From: Gerris lacustris
Lineage: Eukaryota; Arthropoda; Insecta; Hemiptera; Gerridae
Direction: 5' to 3'
Length of the DNA: 64,000 nucleotides
NCBI GenBank assembly: GCA_951217055.1
Contig: OX578280.1
Coordinates: 43,155,882 to 43,219,881 of the forward strand
The notes beneath the pieces were generated by a model. That model saw nothing but the letters and a program-made list of their open reading frames with translations. It was not told the origin of the DNA and ran no database searches. The first letter of the stretch is position 1, and each line of letters opens with the position of its first letter. The position numbers were made by a program, and so were the translations under genes. Positions 23,850-36,415 of this stretch are shown here, piece after piece.

Positions 23850-24530
23850 AAACAGGACTGCTCCAAGGTAGTATTTCGGGTCCTATCCTTTACATCTATA
23901 CTTCCGACGTTTTCCAATATCCTTCGATAGTTCTCGCTTCCTTTGCCGACGATAATCCTATCCTTTCATAAGTCTTCTTGTTTAGTCTGACCACGCTTAA
24001 CAGCGTCTATTTATCCTTGAAATTTGGTATAAGAAATGGGGAAACAAAAAGCTCCCACGTGGCACGGTATGTGTGAACCAGTTACCCTAAACCAAATCCT
24101 AATTCCTTATTTCAGTTCCATCTTACCTATCTTACTACCTAGGGCTTGTCTTAAATCGTCGTCTAAAACGAGGAAAGCTCACTATAAATATTCGTAAAAC
24201 ATTTAATACATGCTATAAATTTATACACAGACTCACCACATCTAAATTCAACATAAAGAACAAAGTGCTTATTTATAACTCAATAATTAAGCCCACGTAG
24301 AACTCTGGGGTTGCACTAGGGGTTGCATCTGGGGTTGCATCCATTCCATTTTTCATAACGACCTCAAAGTACGCTTTGTCTGAGAATTGGCCATTTCTAG
24401 ATACTAAACTTCCATATTCTCTTTTCCACCATTCAAATCCACTGTCCACAGTCTGTTTTCCCGGTCCATTCACGAAAATCCTACAAGAAGCCTTAAGAGG
24501 CAGTGGCCAAGAGACCTCTTAAATAACTAA
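23850..24530 (+). pseudogene. Jockey-like LINE reverse transcriptase, C-terminal remnant
   Basis: GLLQGSISGPILYIYTSD (23855-23908) matches RT motif B and the Jockey-type YIYTSD stretch. FADD (23942-23953) in the same frame is the catalytic motif and is intact. After frameshifts, NKVLIYNSIIKPT (about 24259) matches the thumb-region LIYxSIIKPxW block, with a stop where tryptophan is expected. The end LKRQWPRDLLNN (24492-24527) followed by taa resembles a Jockey ORF2 C-terminus. The element is 5'-truncated and dead. A 12-base word is tandemly repeated at 24304-24341. Confidence 0.75.
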
Positions 24531-26029
24531 AATGCATATATATTTAATTTACTCTAATTTGTATTTCTTTATGTCGTACAAACGACTATCATAAATTTCG
24601 ATAGTTCCTAGGAGAAAAAAAATTATCTTTTTTAGTGTGTTTTTGTTTTCTCGGTTGTCGGGAATTATGTCCTATTTAGGTTACAAGATTTGTCCCGGAC
24701 AAACAAATGAAGTTATTTAAAAGTGTGTAAACAGCGGTGGAATAGTAGATCAAAAAAGAAATGCCGACACCGTACCTGAGCATAAAAAAGTTTCTTTTCT
24801 GGTACGGTCTTTTCTGGAGAATGTCCTCAATGCATTTGTTGAGCAATTGTCCTCAATGCAAGAGAAAACGGTTAAGTGGAAAGAGCTGGTATAATATGAG
24901 TCAAAACTGAATATAATAACACATCAATAAAAGATATACAATACTATAAGAAAATGAAACGGATGAAATAAAGGAAAGAAATATTGGAAAGATAAACAAC
25001 CAAAAAATTGTTGAAGCGAGTAAAGCTTTTGGGTAAATCACAAACGGGGAAATGTTAGCCACTTCTTTGGGAGGATGATTCTGAGAAAGGCGTTTTATAT
25101 TGATACAAGGAAGTGTCAACAGCAGACAATCATCTCAGTGTGTTGACAGTGTATATTCTTAACACGATTTAGATACACATTGCAACTTCTTATTATGCCA
25201 GGAATGTAACATCGCTCCAAATTTCAACAGAATTTAAAATACTTATTCAAATAAAACTCCTTTATTTTAGAAGTGCTTTTGAAATGATTTCAGACAAATT
25301 TATTCGTCAAATAGATTTAATTATATTATACTGTTCTTAGATTCACATACATAATATTATACCATATAGAACGCTTTATATAAAACACTAACAAAAACTA
25401 CATACATTACTTTGAATACTAATTACAAAAAAAAAATAATATCACTAATTTAATGTAGCGCTGTAAAACTCTTTTTCCTAGTTGCCAATGAGCCTGACTT
25501 TTAAAATTCTAATATTAGTCATTTGATATTAAACATTAAATATAAAAAATTCTGTATTAAATACAGATTCTTTAAATACCAATAAACCATGTAAACCCAC
25601 ATCTCACCAGGAAAAAATGAAAATAGTAAAAGGTAGAGGTTTGGGGCTCAATTCATCACCAAGTAGGATATCTGTCGAGCATAACCGTACCATCCTTTAC
25701 TGGAACCAAATCAGGGCACTTTGAACCCCTCTCTAATATCTTAAGATACTTAGATATATACAATTAATTTTAAATTAGAGTTCATTACAAACTGAACCAG
25801 AAATAAAAATTTCATCCCTCTGTCCATATTACGTAAATATAAGGTTTTGCTATATTGACACTGACTAACTGACTCATCATAATTTTAAGGCATTTCTATC
25901 AATCCTAGAATCTGAAATTTTTTTAAAATTTATGTGTGTCAAAATAAACTAGAAATTTTTAAGAAAAATCTAAATTATAACAGGAATAAAATAAGTTGAT
26001 TATAAAAATTTATTTTTTAAAAACAAGCT
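24531..26029. other. AT-rich stretch, no gene seen
   Basis: Includes two unsupported minus-strand ORFs (24273-24473, overlapping the LINE, and 24901-25119). No repeats or domains recognised. Confidence 0.45.
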
Positions 26030-26059
26030 TTAATTCGGAAGGAGTTATTATCATGCTTT

Positions 26060-26067
26060 ACTATGGT
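26060..26067 (+). repeat. 8-bp target site duplication, left copy
   Basis: actatggt here; attatggt at 26223-26230, one mismatch. Confidence 0.75.
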
Positions 26068-26222
26068 CAGGGTCGGACTGGCTACAAGGGAGCTTGGGAG
26101 TTTTCCCGGTGGGCCGATCTGGTTAAGGCCTAAAATGGGCCAGTCCCTTGGCCAACTCAAGGCTCGAGGGCCGGTCTGATGGAGAAACTCCCGAGCCGAA
26201 ATTTCTTCCCAGTCCGACCCTG
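26068..26222. mobile_element. 155-bp hAT-type MITE inserted in the LINE remnant
   Basis: Ends cagggtcggactgg and ccagtccgaccctg are perfect inverted repeats of 14 bases, with 8-bp duplications of one mismatch. The element is much more GC-rich than its surroundings and largely self-complementary. It splits the LINE frame, so it is younger than the LINE. Confidence 0.9.
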
Positions 26223-26930
26223 ATTATGGTTTAGCTTACCCTTTCATGTCAAGTCCCATTCTTGCTTGGGGCACCAGTGCGCAGGCCAAAAGAGTAATTA
26301 TTATTCAGAAAAGAATAATAAGGAAGGACAATATTTCATCTTTCTTCTCGTGACTCAGTCAAACCTATTTTCATACAACATAACATCCTAACGCTCTACT
26401 CAATGTTAATCCAAGAATCCTGCCTAAATGCTGCCAATTATCCAGAGAAATTTATAAAATATAGTGACACACATAACATGAACACAAGGCACAAAGACTA
26501 TCTATACCTACTAAAGTGTAGGACAAGTCTATACAAATTATCTCCCTACAACTTTGCAGTGGCCTGTTTCAACAGATTACCTACCTACCTGAAGCAATAT
26601 TCTACTACAAAAAATTTAAAAATAGTTTAAAGAGATTTCTTGAAACAAAGGCATACTATAGTGTCCAAGAAAATATGCAGGGGGAATGATGAAATATATA
26701 TTTTATTTATTTTTTTTTTTTTTATTCAATGTTAAAGTTGATTTTCTGTTTTTTGTCTGTACTTATCAAGTTTATCAGTATATATATTTTGATTATTTAT
26801 ATTTATATTATTCATAATACTCCATGTATTTAAGTACTGTATTTTTTAAATGTTTGTATAATTAAGTGACCTACTGCATCCAAGCATATAGCTTGGCAAC
26901 GCAGCTAATATAAATAAATAAAATTAAAAA

Positions 26931-28029
26931 AATAATAAAAAGACTGCCTATTCAAAATATTTTTAAAAAATCATAACTAGCACTACTTGATAGAAAACGT
27001 AAAAACTAAAGTATTATTAGTAGTAAAAACTAAAGGATTAGTACTAAGTACTAATATTACTAAGTATTAGTAGTAGTAAAAACTAAAGTAATATTTTACT
27101 CTCAATTATCAAATTTGATAATGGGACAAGTGTGATTTAGCATTTTGTTGTATTGAGCTCGAAGATTGTAAACTAACACGTAGTTCATCCGCACTTGATA
27201 ATTATTTACTTAAATTAAGTATTTATTAAACAACCACCGCATTACTTAGCCTTTGCGTTTCAAACTTTTTCTAAACAATGGCTATTATTCCCTATTACTA
27301 TTTATTTCCGTCCAATATCTTTCTTTATCTTTCTGTTATATCCTATTTTCCTTGTTCTTACCTTTCTATCTAATTTATCTTTTTTAAGATCATTACATAT
27401 TATATAATACGTATATATATTTGTTTTTAAAAAAAAAAAACAAGGGACAAACAAACGAAAAATTACATATTAAGTACTAGGTGGCTTAAGAGGTGTCAAA
27501 AAAAAAACGTAGACAATTACGTCATTCAAATTGAAAAATCGTCTTCAGTCGTAATTGTTTTATGATTGCTAAAAAAAAACAATGAAAATTACAATTGGTT
27601 AATTAACTTTTTTTCTCCCTCCTGACCGAGTAAGTTCTACTAGATTTAATCCATCCACTACAAGTAAATGATGTTCGTCTGTTCTCCCTCTCTATTCTCT
27701 GTCCCTCACAAATTCAATTTATTTCCCCAAAACAACTTCATGTTTAACTACATGTTTTAACTACATGTTTCTGACTTGCCAATTACGCATCACGAGCGTA
27801 CAAAGTTTTATACGACACTGCATAAAATTTCACTTAAAAAAATAATTTTATCATATAATGTAAAGTGTGACTGTACGTAGTGCGAGAAAGTTTTTAAAAC
27901 TAATTTTTGGGAATGCTAGATAATTGACAAACGTAAAAAATTAATTTTACTTGTTCTTCCTTTTGAAAGACCCATTAACTATATTTTTTCCTCTACATTT
28001 ATTTTCTCTGACAGTTTATTTATTTTTAC
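26931..28029. other. AT-rich stretch, no gene seen
   Basis: A 17-base word, agtagtaaaaactaaag, recurs at about 27017, 27065 and, in part, 26990. No coding signal. Confidence 0.5.
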
Positions 28030-28612
28030 TTTCTCATATAAAGAGAAAGTATTGTAATGGCGCGAAAATTCGATTTTGAGATTTTGATGGATTTACACGT
28101 TTTGAGGTCCCCTGAGTCCAAAAAAGTGGTTTTTAAAAAATGTCTGTCTGTCTGTCGTCTGTGCAGACGCCTGGAGCCTAAACTACTGAGCCGATTTTGA
28201 CGAAATTTGGCATACATGTTCACAAAAATCATACCCCGAGGCGAAATCGAGAAATGAATTTTAGCCCCAAATTTGGGGGCGCTACCCCCCAAAAACTCTA
28301 TAAAAAAATATTTCTCGAAAACGGTTCCGACGATTTTGATTAAAAAATTCTAAAATGTAGTCCATTGGAATACGAATCCAACGATATAAGCCGTTTTCCC
28401 GGGAAAAAAATGTTCCTGAGAAAAAAGCTTAAAACGCGGACGGAGAGAGCCCGGGTTCGATTCCCCGCCCAGGAAAAGTTATTTTTGATGAAATGTTTAA
28501 TAATATTTAAATGTACATTTGAAAACTAATAAATGAAAACACTGGGCTAAGTAATTATAAACTCGTATATGAGAAAGTTTGTCTGAGTTGCCTCGGACCG
28601 ATTTTTTCCTAA
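28030..28612 (+). repeat. family D repeat, full-length reference copy
   Basis: Starts ctttctcatataaagagaaa and ends ctcgtatatgagaaagtttg + tctgag. In between are a gtctgtctgtctgtcgtctg run, actgagccgattttgacgaa, cataccccgaggcg and an inverted cccaaatttggg. ggttcgattcc (28454-28464) is an exact match to a pol III B-box, but no A-box lies at the usual distance upstream. Minus ORF 28026-28292 is a shadow. Confidence 0.8.
28454..28464 (+). promoter_or_regulatory. B-box-like (tRNA T-arm) sequence
   Basis: ggttcgattcc, embedded in agcccgggttcgattccccg, looks like a tRNA T arm. A SINE origin of part of family D is possible. Confidence 0.4.
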
Positions 28613-29246
28613 TACGACCAAACTTTATAAAGCCTACCTTTCAAAATGAATAATTCAAAAACTCTGATAAATAATTCAACAAACAACTTTAGATTCTATT
28701 TATTGGTTTTTCCTGCTTTTTTAAAAAAAGCATTTGTTGTCGTAAAATTCTCTATTTTTCATTTTCCATATGTGTATGTTTATTTTTAATAAGAGAGTTA
28801 TGTATTTATTCTTTTTTATAAAAGGAAAGTATGTGTGTGTGTATTCACAATAGAAAAGTGTTATTTCCCTTGTACCAATCGTGTATTTGGAAAATGTATA
28901 TTTTAAAGGTTTGGGATATTTAAGTGCTGATTTGGGATTTTCAGCCCTCGTGATTTACTTTGATATTCAAATAACAAGCTGGGTTTTTCCCCGATGCCGT
29001 CCCCTCAGATTTTACACTACAAGAGAAAATATAAAATCTCCCTCCTAAAAAACTCAAATAGAAAAGTGATGAATTGTGGAGGACTATGTATATTTGAGTA
29101 AAAGTATGTATATTTGAGTAAAAGTATATATATTTAAAAAAATATTTTTGCTACATATTTAGAAAGATGCAAAGATATGAAAATGTATCTAATACAGGGG
29201 GAAAGAAATTTGTGATTAGTGATTGAAATATAAGTTCACTTATATT
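28613..29246. other. AT-rich stretch, no gene seen
   Basis: A 21-base word (aaagtatgtatatttgagta-type) is directly repeated near 29088 and 29107. Nothing else. Confidence 0.5.
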
Positions 29247-29394
<148 letters not shown>

Positions 29395-29606
29395 AATACA
29401 TTATATAAAATTACATGAAATTCCTAAAAGCATAAATCCACGCTCGTAATATTTACAGAGTGACCAAGATATGGTCTCTAAGAAAACTTATTAAATCAAT
29501 GTATTATATATATTTAATCAATTACCCAATGAACTTAAGAGTATACATAAATTAGAACTATTTAAAACTAAAAAAATACGTGTGGTGCGTCGCGGGACAC
29601 CCGGTA

Positions 29607-30590
29607 GGAACGAAGTTCCCATTAAATATAAATTATAAAATCACACTGCTAAGTCCGTATTCATTGCTAACTACTTATACATGGCGGAGTTAGATAAGAG
29701 ACAAAATTAAAAGTAACGAACTGTTTGTACCTAGCAAGAGTTAAGGCAAAATTAAAAGAAAATCATTATTTGTATCGTTAAAGCAAGCGTCTTACTATAA
29801 ATATATATTGAATATAAGAAAAAAGTTGATCATGATGAGTTATAGTTAAAGAGTGTGTTTGTTAAAGGATGTTGGATTGAAATAGGACTGTTTCTACCTA
29901 CCCGGCCTATTAATTTTAAATATTACAAAATATATATCTCCCCTACTCTAAAGCTTTTGCTTGAATCCGGTTGAAATTTTACATGCCTGTTTCATTTGTA
30001 CTTTAGACATTGTGTAAGAAGTTTTATTAAAATCGTTATACGTTAGAACGGAAGATATCGGTAAAAACGTTGTTTTCTTTATTTTAAATATTTGGGTCCA
30101 CTTTAACAAATTTAGCGATCTTTATCACTTCATAACAGTGTCGGTGTTCGTTTAACTAAAAAAAAATATTTAAAAAAGTTGTTTAGATAGAAAAAAGTAT
30201 AGATGAAGTTAGAATTTTTTCTTGGATTAAATACGCAGTATTATAATAATATACCTAATATATCGCAATAAGCGTCAGCACACATCAATTTTACTTTTAA
30301 CAAGACCGTGATTATATTTTCTATATTTACAAAACCAAGTGACATTTTGACATATAACAAAAATAAACAAGTCAAGTAACAGGCTTCCATAATAACATTT
30401 TTTCCCGTCTTTTTTAAGCTTTCGTTTGCGCGAGCGTTGCGCGTGAATGTTGCGCGTTTTTCAACGAACTAAGTCTGGGCATTGGTAAAATTAACATATG
30501 TACCAAATTTCAACTAACTCGGTGATCTTTTACTCAAGTTATCGTCATCGGTAGATTTCGTGACGGTGATTTTGTGAGGAACTTCGTTCC
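29607..30590 (-). repeat. family B element, diverged
   Basis: ggaacgaagttcc (29607-29619) and ggaacttcgttcc (30578-30590) form inverted ends. Near the right end, the minus strand reads gataacttgagtaaaagatc, agttgaaatttggtacatat and accaatgcccag, matching family B at 49300-49370. tagcgatctttatcacttca (about 30113) matches the other end of B at 57370-57400. The middle, to about 29990, is weakly conserved. Confidence 0.55.
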
Positions 30591-31429
30591 AATAAAAAAC
30601 CATATTGTTCTAAACTAATTTAAAAATAAAAAATAAATATTACATTTAAATTAAATAATTAATAAATAAATATATGTATAGTTAAAATTATATTAATATT
30701 AGAATAAATATACATTTTATTATTATTAAAGAAAAAATAAAATAAAATATAGATAGATAAACAACAAATTAATTTTATAAGAATAATTCTTAGCAAATAA
30801 AAATAATAAATACAAATATAATTATCACTATTACTACTAGAATAATTATGGTACTAACAAAAAATTATTGTAAAGCAGCATCAAGACAATAGGATTATAA
30901 GAACTCTCTCTTCACGCCACAGAACTTTATGTTTTAGTGGAGAGATAACCTTAGATGCGCTAATATATTAAATCACTTGTAAAATATGTAATTATATAAT
31001 TTATTATTTGTATTATTATTGTTTAAAAAATGTTAATAAAGGTATTATTATTTAAATAAAAAAAAAAAAAAAAACCTCTAAAAATGATAAAAATTTCATG
31101 ATTTTTGTGCAAGTTTAGTTCCTTGAAAACCAAGTGTGAACACCCTTATTTTTGATGCTATCAAAAAGTATTATTTAAAAAATTGGTTCAGAATTGTAAA
31201 AAAGGGTAAATATTAATTAATTTTGTTTAGCTTGCTTTCTGAATATTAACAATGAGCTACAACAAATAGATCACTCTGCATTTAAAAATAAACAAAAAGT
31301 TAATGCCTGGTTATTAGCGTGGATTAGCAAAAGGATATTATTACACTGGTAATTGCCAATGTACCCACTTGATCATGTACAAAATGCTTGTAGAGAATTT
31401 ATAACTAGAGTCAAAATTTGCGCAGAAGT

Positions 31430-31432
<3 letters not shown>
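30591..31432. other. AT-rich stretch with a poly-A-tailed segment
   Basis: About 30880-31075 ends taataaaggtattattattt then poly-A, like the 3' tail of a retrotransposed transcript. The source cannot be identified. Confidence 0.4.

Positions 31433-31522
<90 letters not shown>
31433..31522. repeat. (TA)n microsatellite
   Basis: About 44 TA units, flanked by gaagtag on both sides (31425 and 31523). Confidence 0.95.
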
Positions 31523-31525
<3 letters not shown>

Positions 31526-32053
31526 GTAGATAAATATATTCACCTGTACCATTAGTAATTGTTAACATAAACAATGCAAGCAATAAAATATGTTAGTTTT
31601 AAAAATAAATCATTTCTGTTTTGATGTCATAAAGAACTTTTTCTACTCAATATGTTTTCATGAAACAAAACCTTCAACATGTGTCATATGTTAGCGTATA
31701 CCACAGCATAAAAATAAAAGGAGATATATATATATAAAATAATTATGTGAAATAACTTGACAAACAAATAATTTATCATCTAGACAAAGTTTAAGAGGAA
31801 GAGTGGGGGTAACGACTCGGACCCATAGTCACTACGAGTTAATATAAATGGAACAGTAACTTGAGAAGTCAGTTTATTTACAGGTAAAATAATTGTCATG
31901 AAGAGAAATTCTTTCGAACCAGCTCATGTCCTTAAAAGGTTTCGCTCGTTATTTTTAACGATTAATGTGTTTTCTTAAAAAGTTTCTTATTTAGAGTTTA
32001 AGGAAGAGAGACGCTAGTGTTTATTTGCCTGTGATACGTTCTGAAAATAATTG
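31523..32053. other. AT-rich stretch, no gene seen
   Basis: No repeats or frames recognised. Confidence 0.45.
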
Positions 32054-32165
32054 TCTTCCGATTGGTGTAACACATAGTTTCATCAAACATCATTCAATCA
32101 CGTACTTTATTGATTTTATGCTTTTATAACTTATTATTGTCAAATTTATTCAATTGTTTTGCCCT
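32054..32165 (-). repeat. family A repeat, 3' end fragment
   Basis: attggtgtaacacatagttt, cacgtactttattgatttta and tattattgtcaaatttatt match the minus-strand reading of the family A tail. Confidence 0.7.
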
Positions 32166-32559
32166 TTTCTTTTGTTTGCTAGTCGCACAACAACAGCTAC
32201 CACGTTCACGTTTCTCTCCAGTTATGTTGTCCATAAATGTGTTTACAGACCATAGTTGTTATTTAAATGATGCAGACAGTTTTATTAAGTTGTTGTCTTT
32301 GTGTGAATGAATTTTCATTTCATTTTAATCAGTAGTTTTATTATTATTTTTCAAGTAAATTCTTAAAGAAGACGGGTTGAGAGACCTTAGCGTACTTAAT
32401 AAGTAAAAAGACAATTCCTCTAATTGTTATTATTTAAGGTCCGAGGCAAATTTTGCAGTTACGTTATGTGTAATAACAATAACCCAAAACACAGGAAAAT
32501 TATGAGGCAGCCCCAAAAAATCATCCCTCAAAAACTAAGGGTTGAAAATATTTTATAAC
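32166..32559. other. spacer, no gene seen
   Basis: Contains a fragment near 32445-32520 (gttacgttatgtgtaataac, ccccaaaaaatc) that may be a minus-strand piece of family E. Confidence 0.35.
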
Positions 32560-32873
32560 GAAAATACAATTTAAATACACTTTATCTGAAATTAATAAAG
32601 TTAGACTTACGCTAGAAAACATAAAAGAACAGTTTGTAGAAGAACAACAAAAAGTTGAGCAAACTCTTACCAGTTTAAAAATTATAGACATTTTAAAGTA
32701 GTACTTCGCCCATTGCCCATCGTGACATAGATATTTTGATGGGAGAAATTAAATATAAGGGATTTCAAACCTTAGAAATGTTACCCGTTCGCCATCCTGT
32801 TACTAAAGCTCTTTTTCCACTATTCTTCCTAGATCTTAAACCTAATAGTAAAAACCAGGAAATATTATATGCA
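32560..32873 (+). pseudogene. LINE ORF1 (Gag-like) remnant
   Basis: MGEIKYKGFQTLEMLPVRHP (32736 onward), then TKALFPLFFLDLKP and NQEILY, match the block that precedes the zinc knuckles in Jockey-type ORF1 proteins (RHxxTxxPLPLFFxDLEP; the PRE_C2HC-type region). The frame then runs straight into Helitron sequence, so the 95-codon ORF to 33023 is chimeric. No zinc knuckles remain. Confidence 0.6.
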
Positions 32874-33293
32874 CAAATACAGTTTAATCCGATGTCGATG
32901 AAAATTTGCACACTTGGCCTTCGAAGCAAGGGGAAAATCACTGTCTACATGAATTTTCGAAATTTAAATTTTTGTACACAGGGGTACGGAGTACAAGTAA
33001 TGAATACGGGGTCAAAGAAATGAATACCCTTCATGATGCATATCGTTGAAAAGCTCTTTAAGAGTACAGTAATTGTTGTTATGTACATTTTTGTCATATT
33101 TTCATTTAGGAGGGGGGTAAATTTGGAATATTTGCAAATTATCTTATTAAAGAAGACGGGGTACAGAAATAAGAGGGAGGCATATAATCTAGATATTCTC
33201 GCATAGTAAATAATTTAAATGTTTCTTGGTGGTAGTTTATAAACTTACCAAATTAAAATAACACTCCGTAGCGAAGCACGGGTATTTAGTTAG
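32874..33293 (+). mobile_element. Helitron 3' portion, 5'-truncated
   Basis: Matches the last tandem unit plus 3' end of the Helitron at 38845-41057: cgatgaaaatttgcacactt, gatgcatatcgttgaaaagc, and the closing aacactccgtagcgaagcac + gggta. The terminus reads ttag rather than ctag. It abuts the LINE ORF1 remnant. Confidence 0.75.
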
Positions 33294-33395
33294 AAAATTA
33301 TACTTATGCAATTTCATTACTTTACTTGTTTTAGCAAGATTTAACGATACCATAAGTTTCAAAAGATTATCTTTACTTATATATTTATTATTTAC
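33294..33395. other. spacer
   Basis: AT-rich; nothing seen. Confidence 0.4.
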
Positions 33396-34010
33396 AACAT
33401 GTATACCTTTAAAGTCGGAATACGGTCATTTTGACCGCTACTAAATGTATACATTCATTATTTCCTTTGAAGTCGAAATAACTAAATAATGCTATAGCTT
33501 TGTTTAGGATGGTAGATAATTTGAGTGATAAGCAGGTGAGGTGGTTTTCTTATCATTAGTTGTATGGTTTACTGATAAACTGTAAATGAAGGGTTTCTGT
33601 TTTACTGTCCATCTCTGTGAGACAGGTCTCTTAGTTCTCCTCCGGTCGGAGCCTATAACAGTTCTTTTAGTGCTTCCTGACCTATTATTATGGAGAAACG
33701 TTATTCTAAGAATTATTCTTTAAGAATTAAACGCAAATGAGTCTGGAGAGGAAAGTGTAAGTGAAAATGAGAGTGAGATTCTTCAAGGAAATTATGATGA
33801 AATAATTCGTGGTGAAGAACTGCTGCCAAAGCATAATTTACCTAATGAAGAAGGATATTCAGATCCTTCACTTTCCTCTTCAGATTCATGCGATGAAGAA
33901 TTGACTTTGGGTCCTAGGACTAGCAGAAAGAGAGGAAGACCAGTAGAAACTAAGTCAACACTAAGAGTAACTCAGTAAACTCTGAGTAAGAGAAAACTAA
34001 AAAATGATTG
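33396..34010 (+). mobile_element. possible piggyBac-like 5' end with N-terminal coding remnant
   Basis: cctttaaagtcggaatacgg followed by tcattttgaccg resembles the ends of piggyBac-like elements, and cctttgaagtcgaaataac recurs 65 bases on. An ATG at 33690 opens 16 codons. After a frameshift, about 82 open codons follow (about 33736-33978): acidic and serine-rich (SGEESVSENESEI, SLSSSDSCDEE), then basic TSRKRGRP, then a stop. That layout suits a transposase N-terminus. The catalytic domain is absent, so the assignment is tentative. Confidence 0.4.
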
Positions 34011-34184
34011 ATGAATTTGCCCAATTATTTGATTTATTTAATATTATAATAATCATTTCCCTATTTCTCCTCAACAGAAAATGCTAATTCAGCATAATAC
34101 AAGTTTAAACTGTTGTCTAAATGACCGGTGGCCCCGTCTTTAAAGTAGTTCTGATTTCTTGGGCATTCTAGTGAATTAACCACA

Positions 34185-34640
34185 ATCGGGGTTGTTCAGT
34201 TATTTTTCGCGAAGACGCCACAACAAAAATTATTATTTGACATCATCAGTTGGATGACCTTCTTTGAAGATTTCACTTTACAGCAGGATGGGATTCCACC
34301 TCACTGGACTAAATTCATTTTAAGTTTTACCTGAAGCTCCGGCCAATCCACCGCAGCGGTGTTCAGGACCACTTTCTTAACTTATGGTCCCCTAGGTCAC
34401 CAGACCATGTGATTTTTTTCTTTGAGGCTCTGTGAAGGGTGAAGATATTGATTTTGGGTATGATATTGATTAATAACGGAACTAATCCCTGCAGCCTTTC
34501 AGATATGGTCACTTCAGTCATGCTCAACAGGGTCTGGAATACGTGGGAATATCGTCTTGATGTCGTTTGTGTCACTCAAAGCGTCCTCAATACAGATAGA
34601 ACATTTTTATGGACTTTCCAAGGTAACCCTAAAAACTAAT
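34185..34640 (+). pseudogene. Tc1/mariner-type transposase remnant
   Basis: LQQDGIPPHWTKFI (34278 onward) matches the QQDGAPPH block containing the second catalytic aspartate. Displaced frames continue with a P.SP / DHVIFF-like stretch near 34390. The ORF at 34439 then ends NRVWNTWEYRLDVVCVTQ, matching the RxWxExxYRLDxCRVTxG C-terminus of a common arthropod mariner-type group. Multiple frameshifts and stops are present. It directly follows the possible piggyBac-like piece. Confidence 0.65.
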
Positions 34641-35167
34641 GTACTAAAAACTAAATTAATGTACTGTTCATATTGGTTGATAGTGGTTTCTTGTAGCTCT
34701 TTCAGTTTTCACAATCTAGTCTTCAAAACACGTATATTCTTTTTTCCTCACACTGTAAAACTGTGAGGTAAATAGGGTTAAGGAATACAATTTTAAAATT
34801 CACTAATTATTAAATATAAATTAGGTCAAACTACTAATTAAAGTTCAAAAACGTTCAAACAGAAGACACATTCATGGTCCATAGTAATAGATCATCAAGT
34901 ATAACAATGTGTATTATGTCATTAGTACCAATGTGATGATGACAATTAAATTATGTGGTCTGAATAATGTGAGAAGTACTTGTATACAAAATACTTACTA
35001 TCTTAGCTTTTATGAGGTTGTCACTCCAGTTGAATATATAATGAAAATTTCCTCCACAAAAAAAACAAACAATGGATTTGACATCTTTAAATGCAATACG
35101 ACGATGGTAAGAAAAATACGTGAACTGAATACAAGAAATATTTAAAAAGAGAAAAAAAACTAGTTTA
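34641..35167. other. AT-rich stretch, no gene seen
   Basis: The 78-codon ORF (34909-35145) has no domain or compositional support. Confidence 0.45.
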
Positions 35168-36139
<972 letters not shown>

Positions 36140-36257
36140 CAAAAAAAATCGGAGCATCATTGTTGTTATTTTTATCGCTTCATTTTGACGTTCTGAAAAA
36201 CATATTCAAAATCGGCAACGAAATCGTGGTCGCGTTAATAGATATTCAAGGGCAAAC
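36140..36257 (-). repeat. family F repeat fragment
   Basis: On the minus strand, tttgcccttgaatatctatt, aacgcgacc, gttgccgatttt, cgtcaaaatgaagcgat and gctccgatttttttggaac match 58165-58290 in order. It joins a family A fragment directly. Confidence 0.75.
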
Positions 36258-36415
36258 AACTCTTCTTTCACATGCGCACAAACATATATTTATTTACAGC
36301 TATATCATCAACAGCACTTTTTTAATTTTTATGAAATATGGATGGTTTGTCGAAAGTAAACTGGAGATGGCCCCAGATTAATTTTAACCGTCTGCGCCCC
36401 TTATATTCTATTACT
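36258..36415 (+). repeat. family A repeat fragment
   Basis: cacatgcgcacaaacatata, atggtttgtcgaaagtaaac, ggccccagattaatttt and aaccgtctgcgcccctta match the 3' half of family A. With the F fragment it forms a chimera also covered by the ORF at 36160-36381, which is a shadow. Confidence 0.75.

Larger units (their letters stand above)
26030..26930 (+). pseudogene. LINE 3' end (CR1/Jockey-type), interrupted by a MITE
   Basis: Frames after the MITE read AWGTSAQAKRVIIIQKRIIRK, then N-terminally offset LTLYSMLIQESCLNAANYP, and HNMNTRHKDYLYLLKC with YNFAVACFNRLPTYLK (26466-26600). These match the C-terminal thumb and tail of non-LTR reverse transcriptases (WGxSxxxxRIxxxQKRxIR; TR; FNxLP). A 3' UTR follows and ends in taaataaataaaatta-type simple tail at about 26910-26930, as in tail-primed LINEs. 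The upstream side is truncated. Confidence 0.7.

Noticed and set aside
28440..28470. tRNA gene
   Set aside because: Only a T-arm-like part is present; no acceptor, D or anticodon arm.
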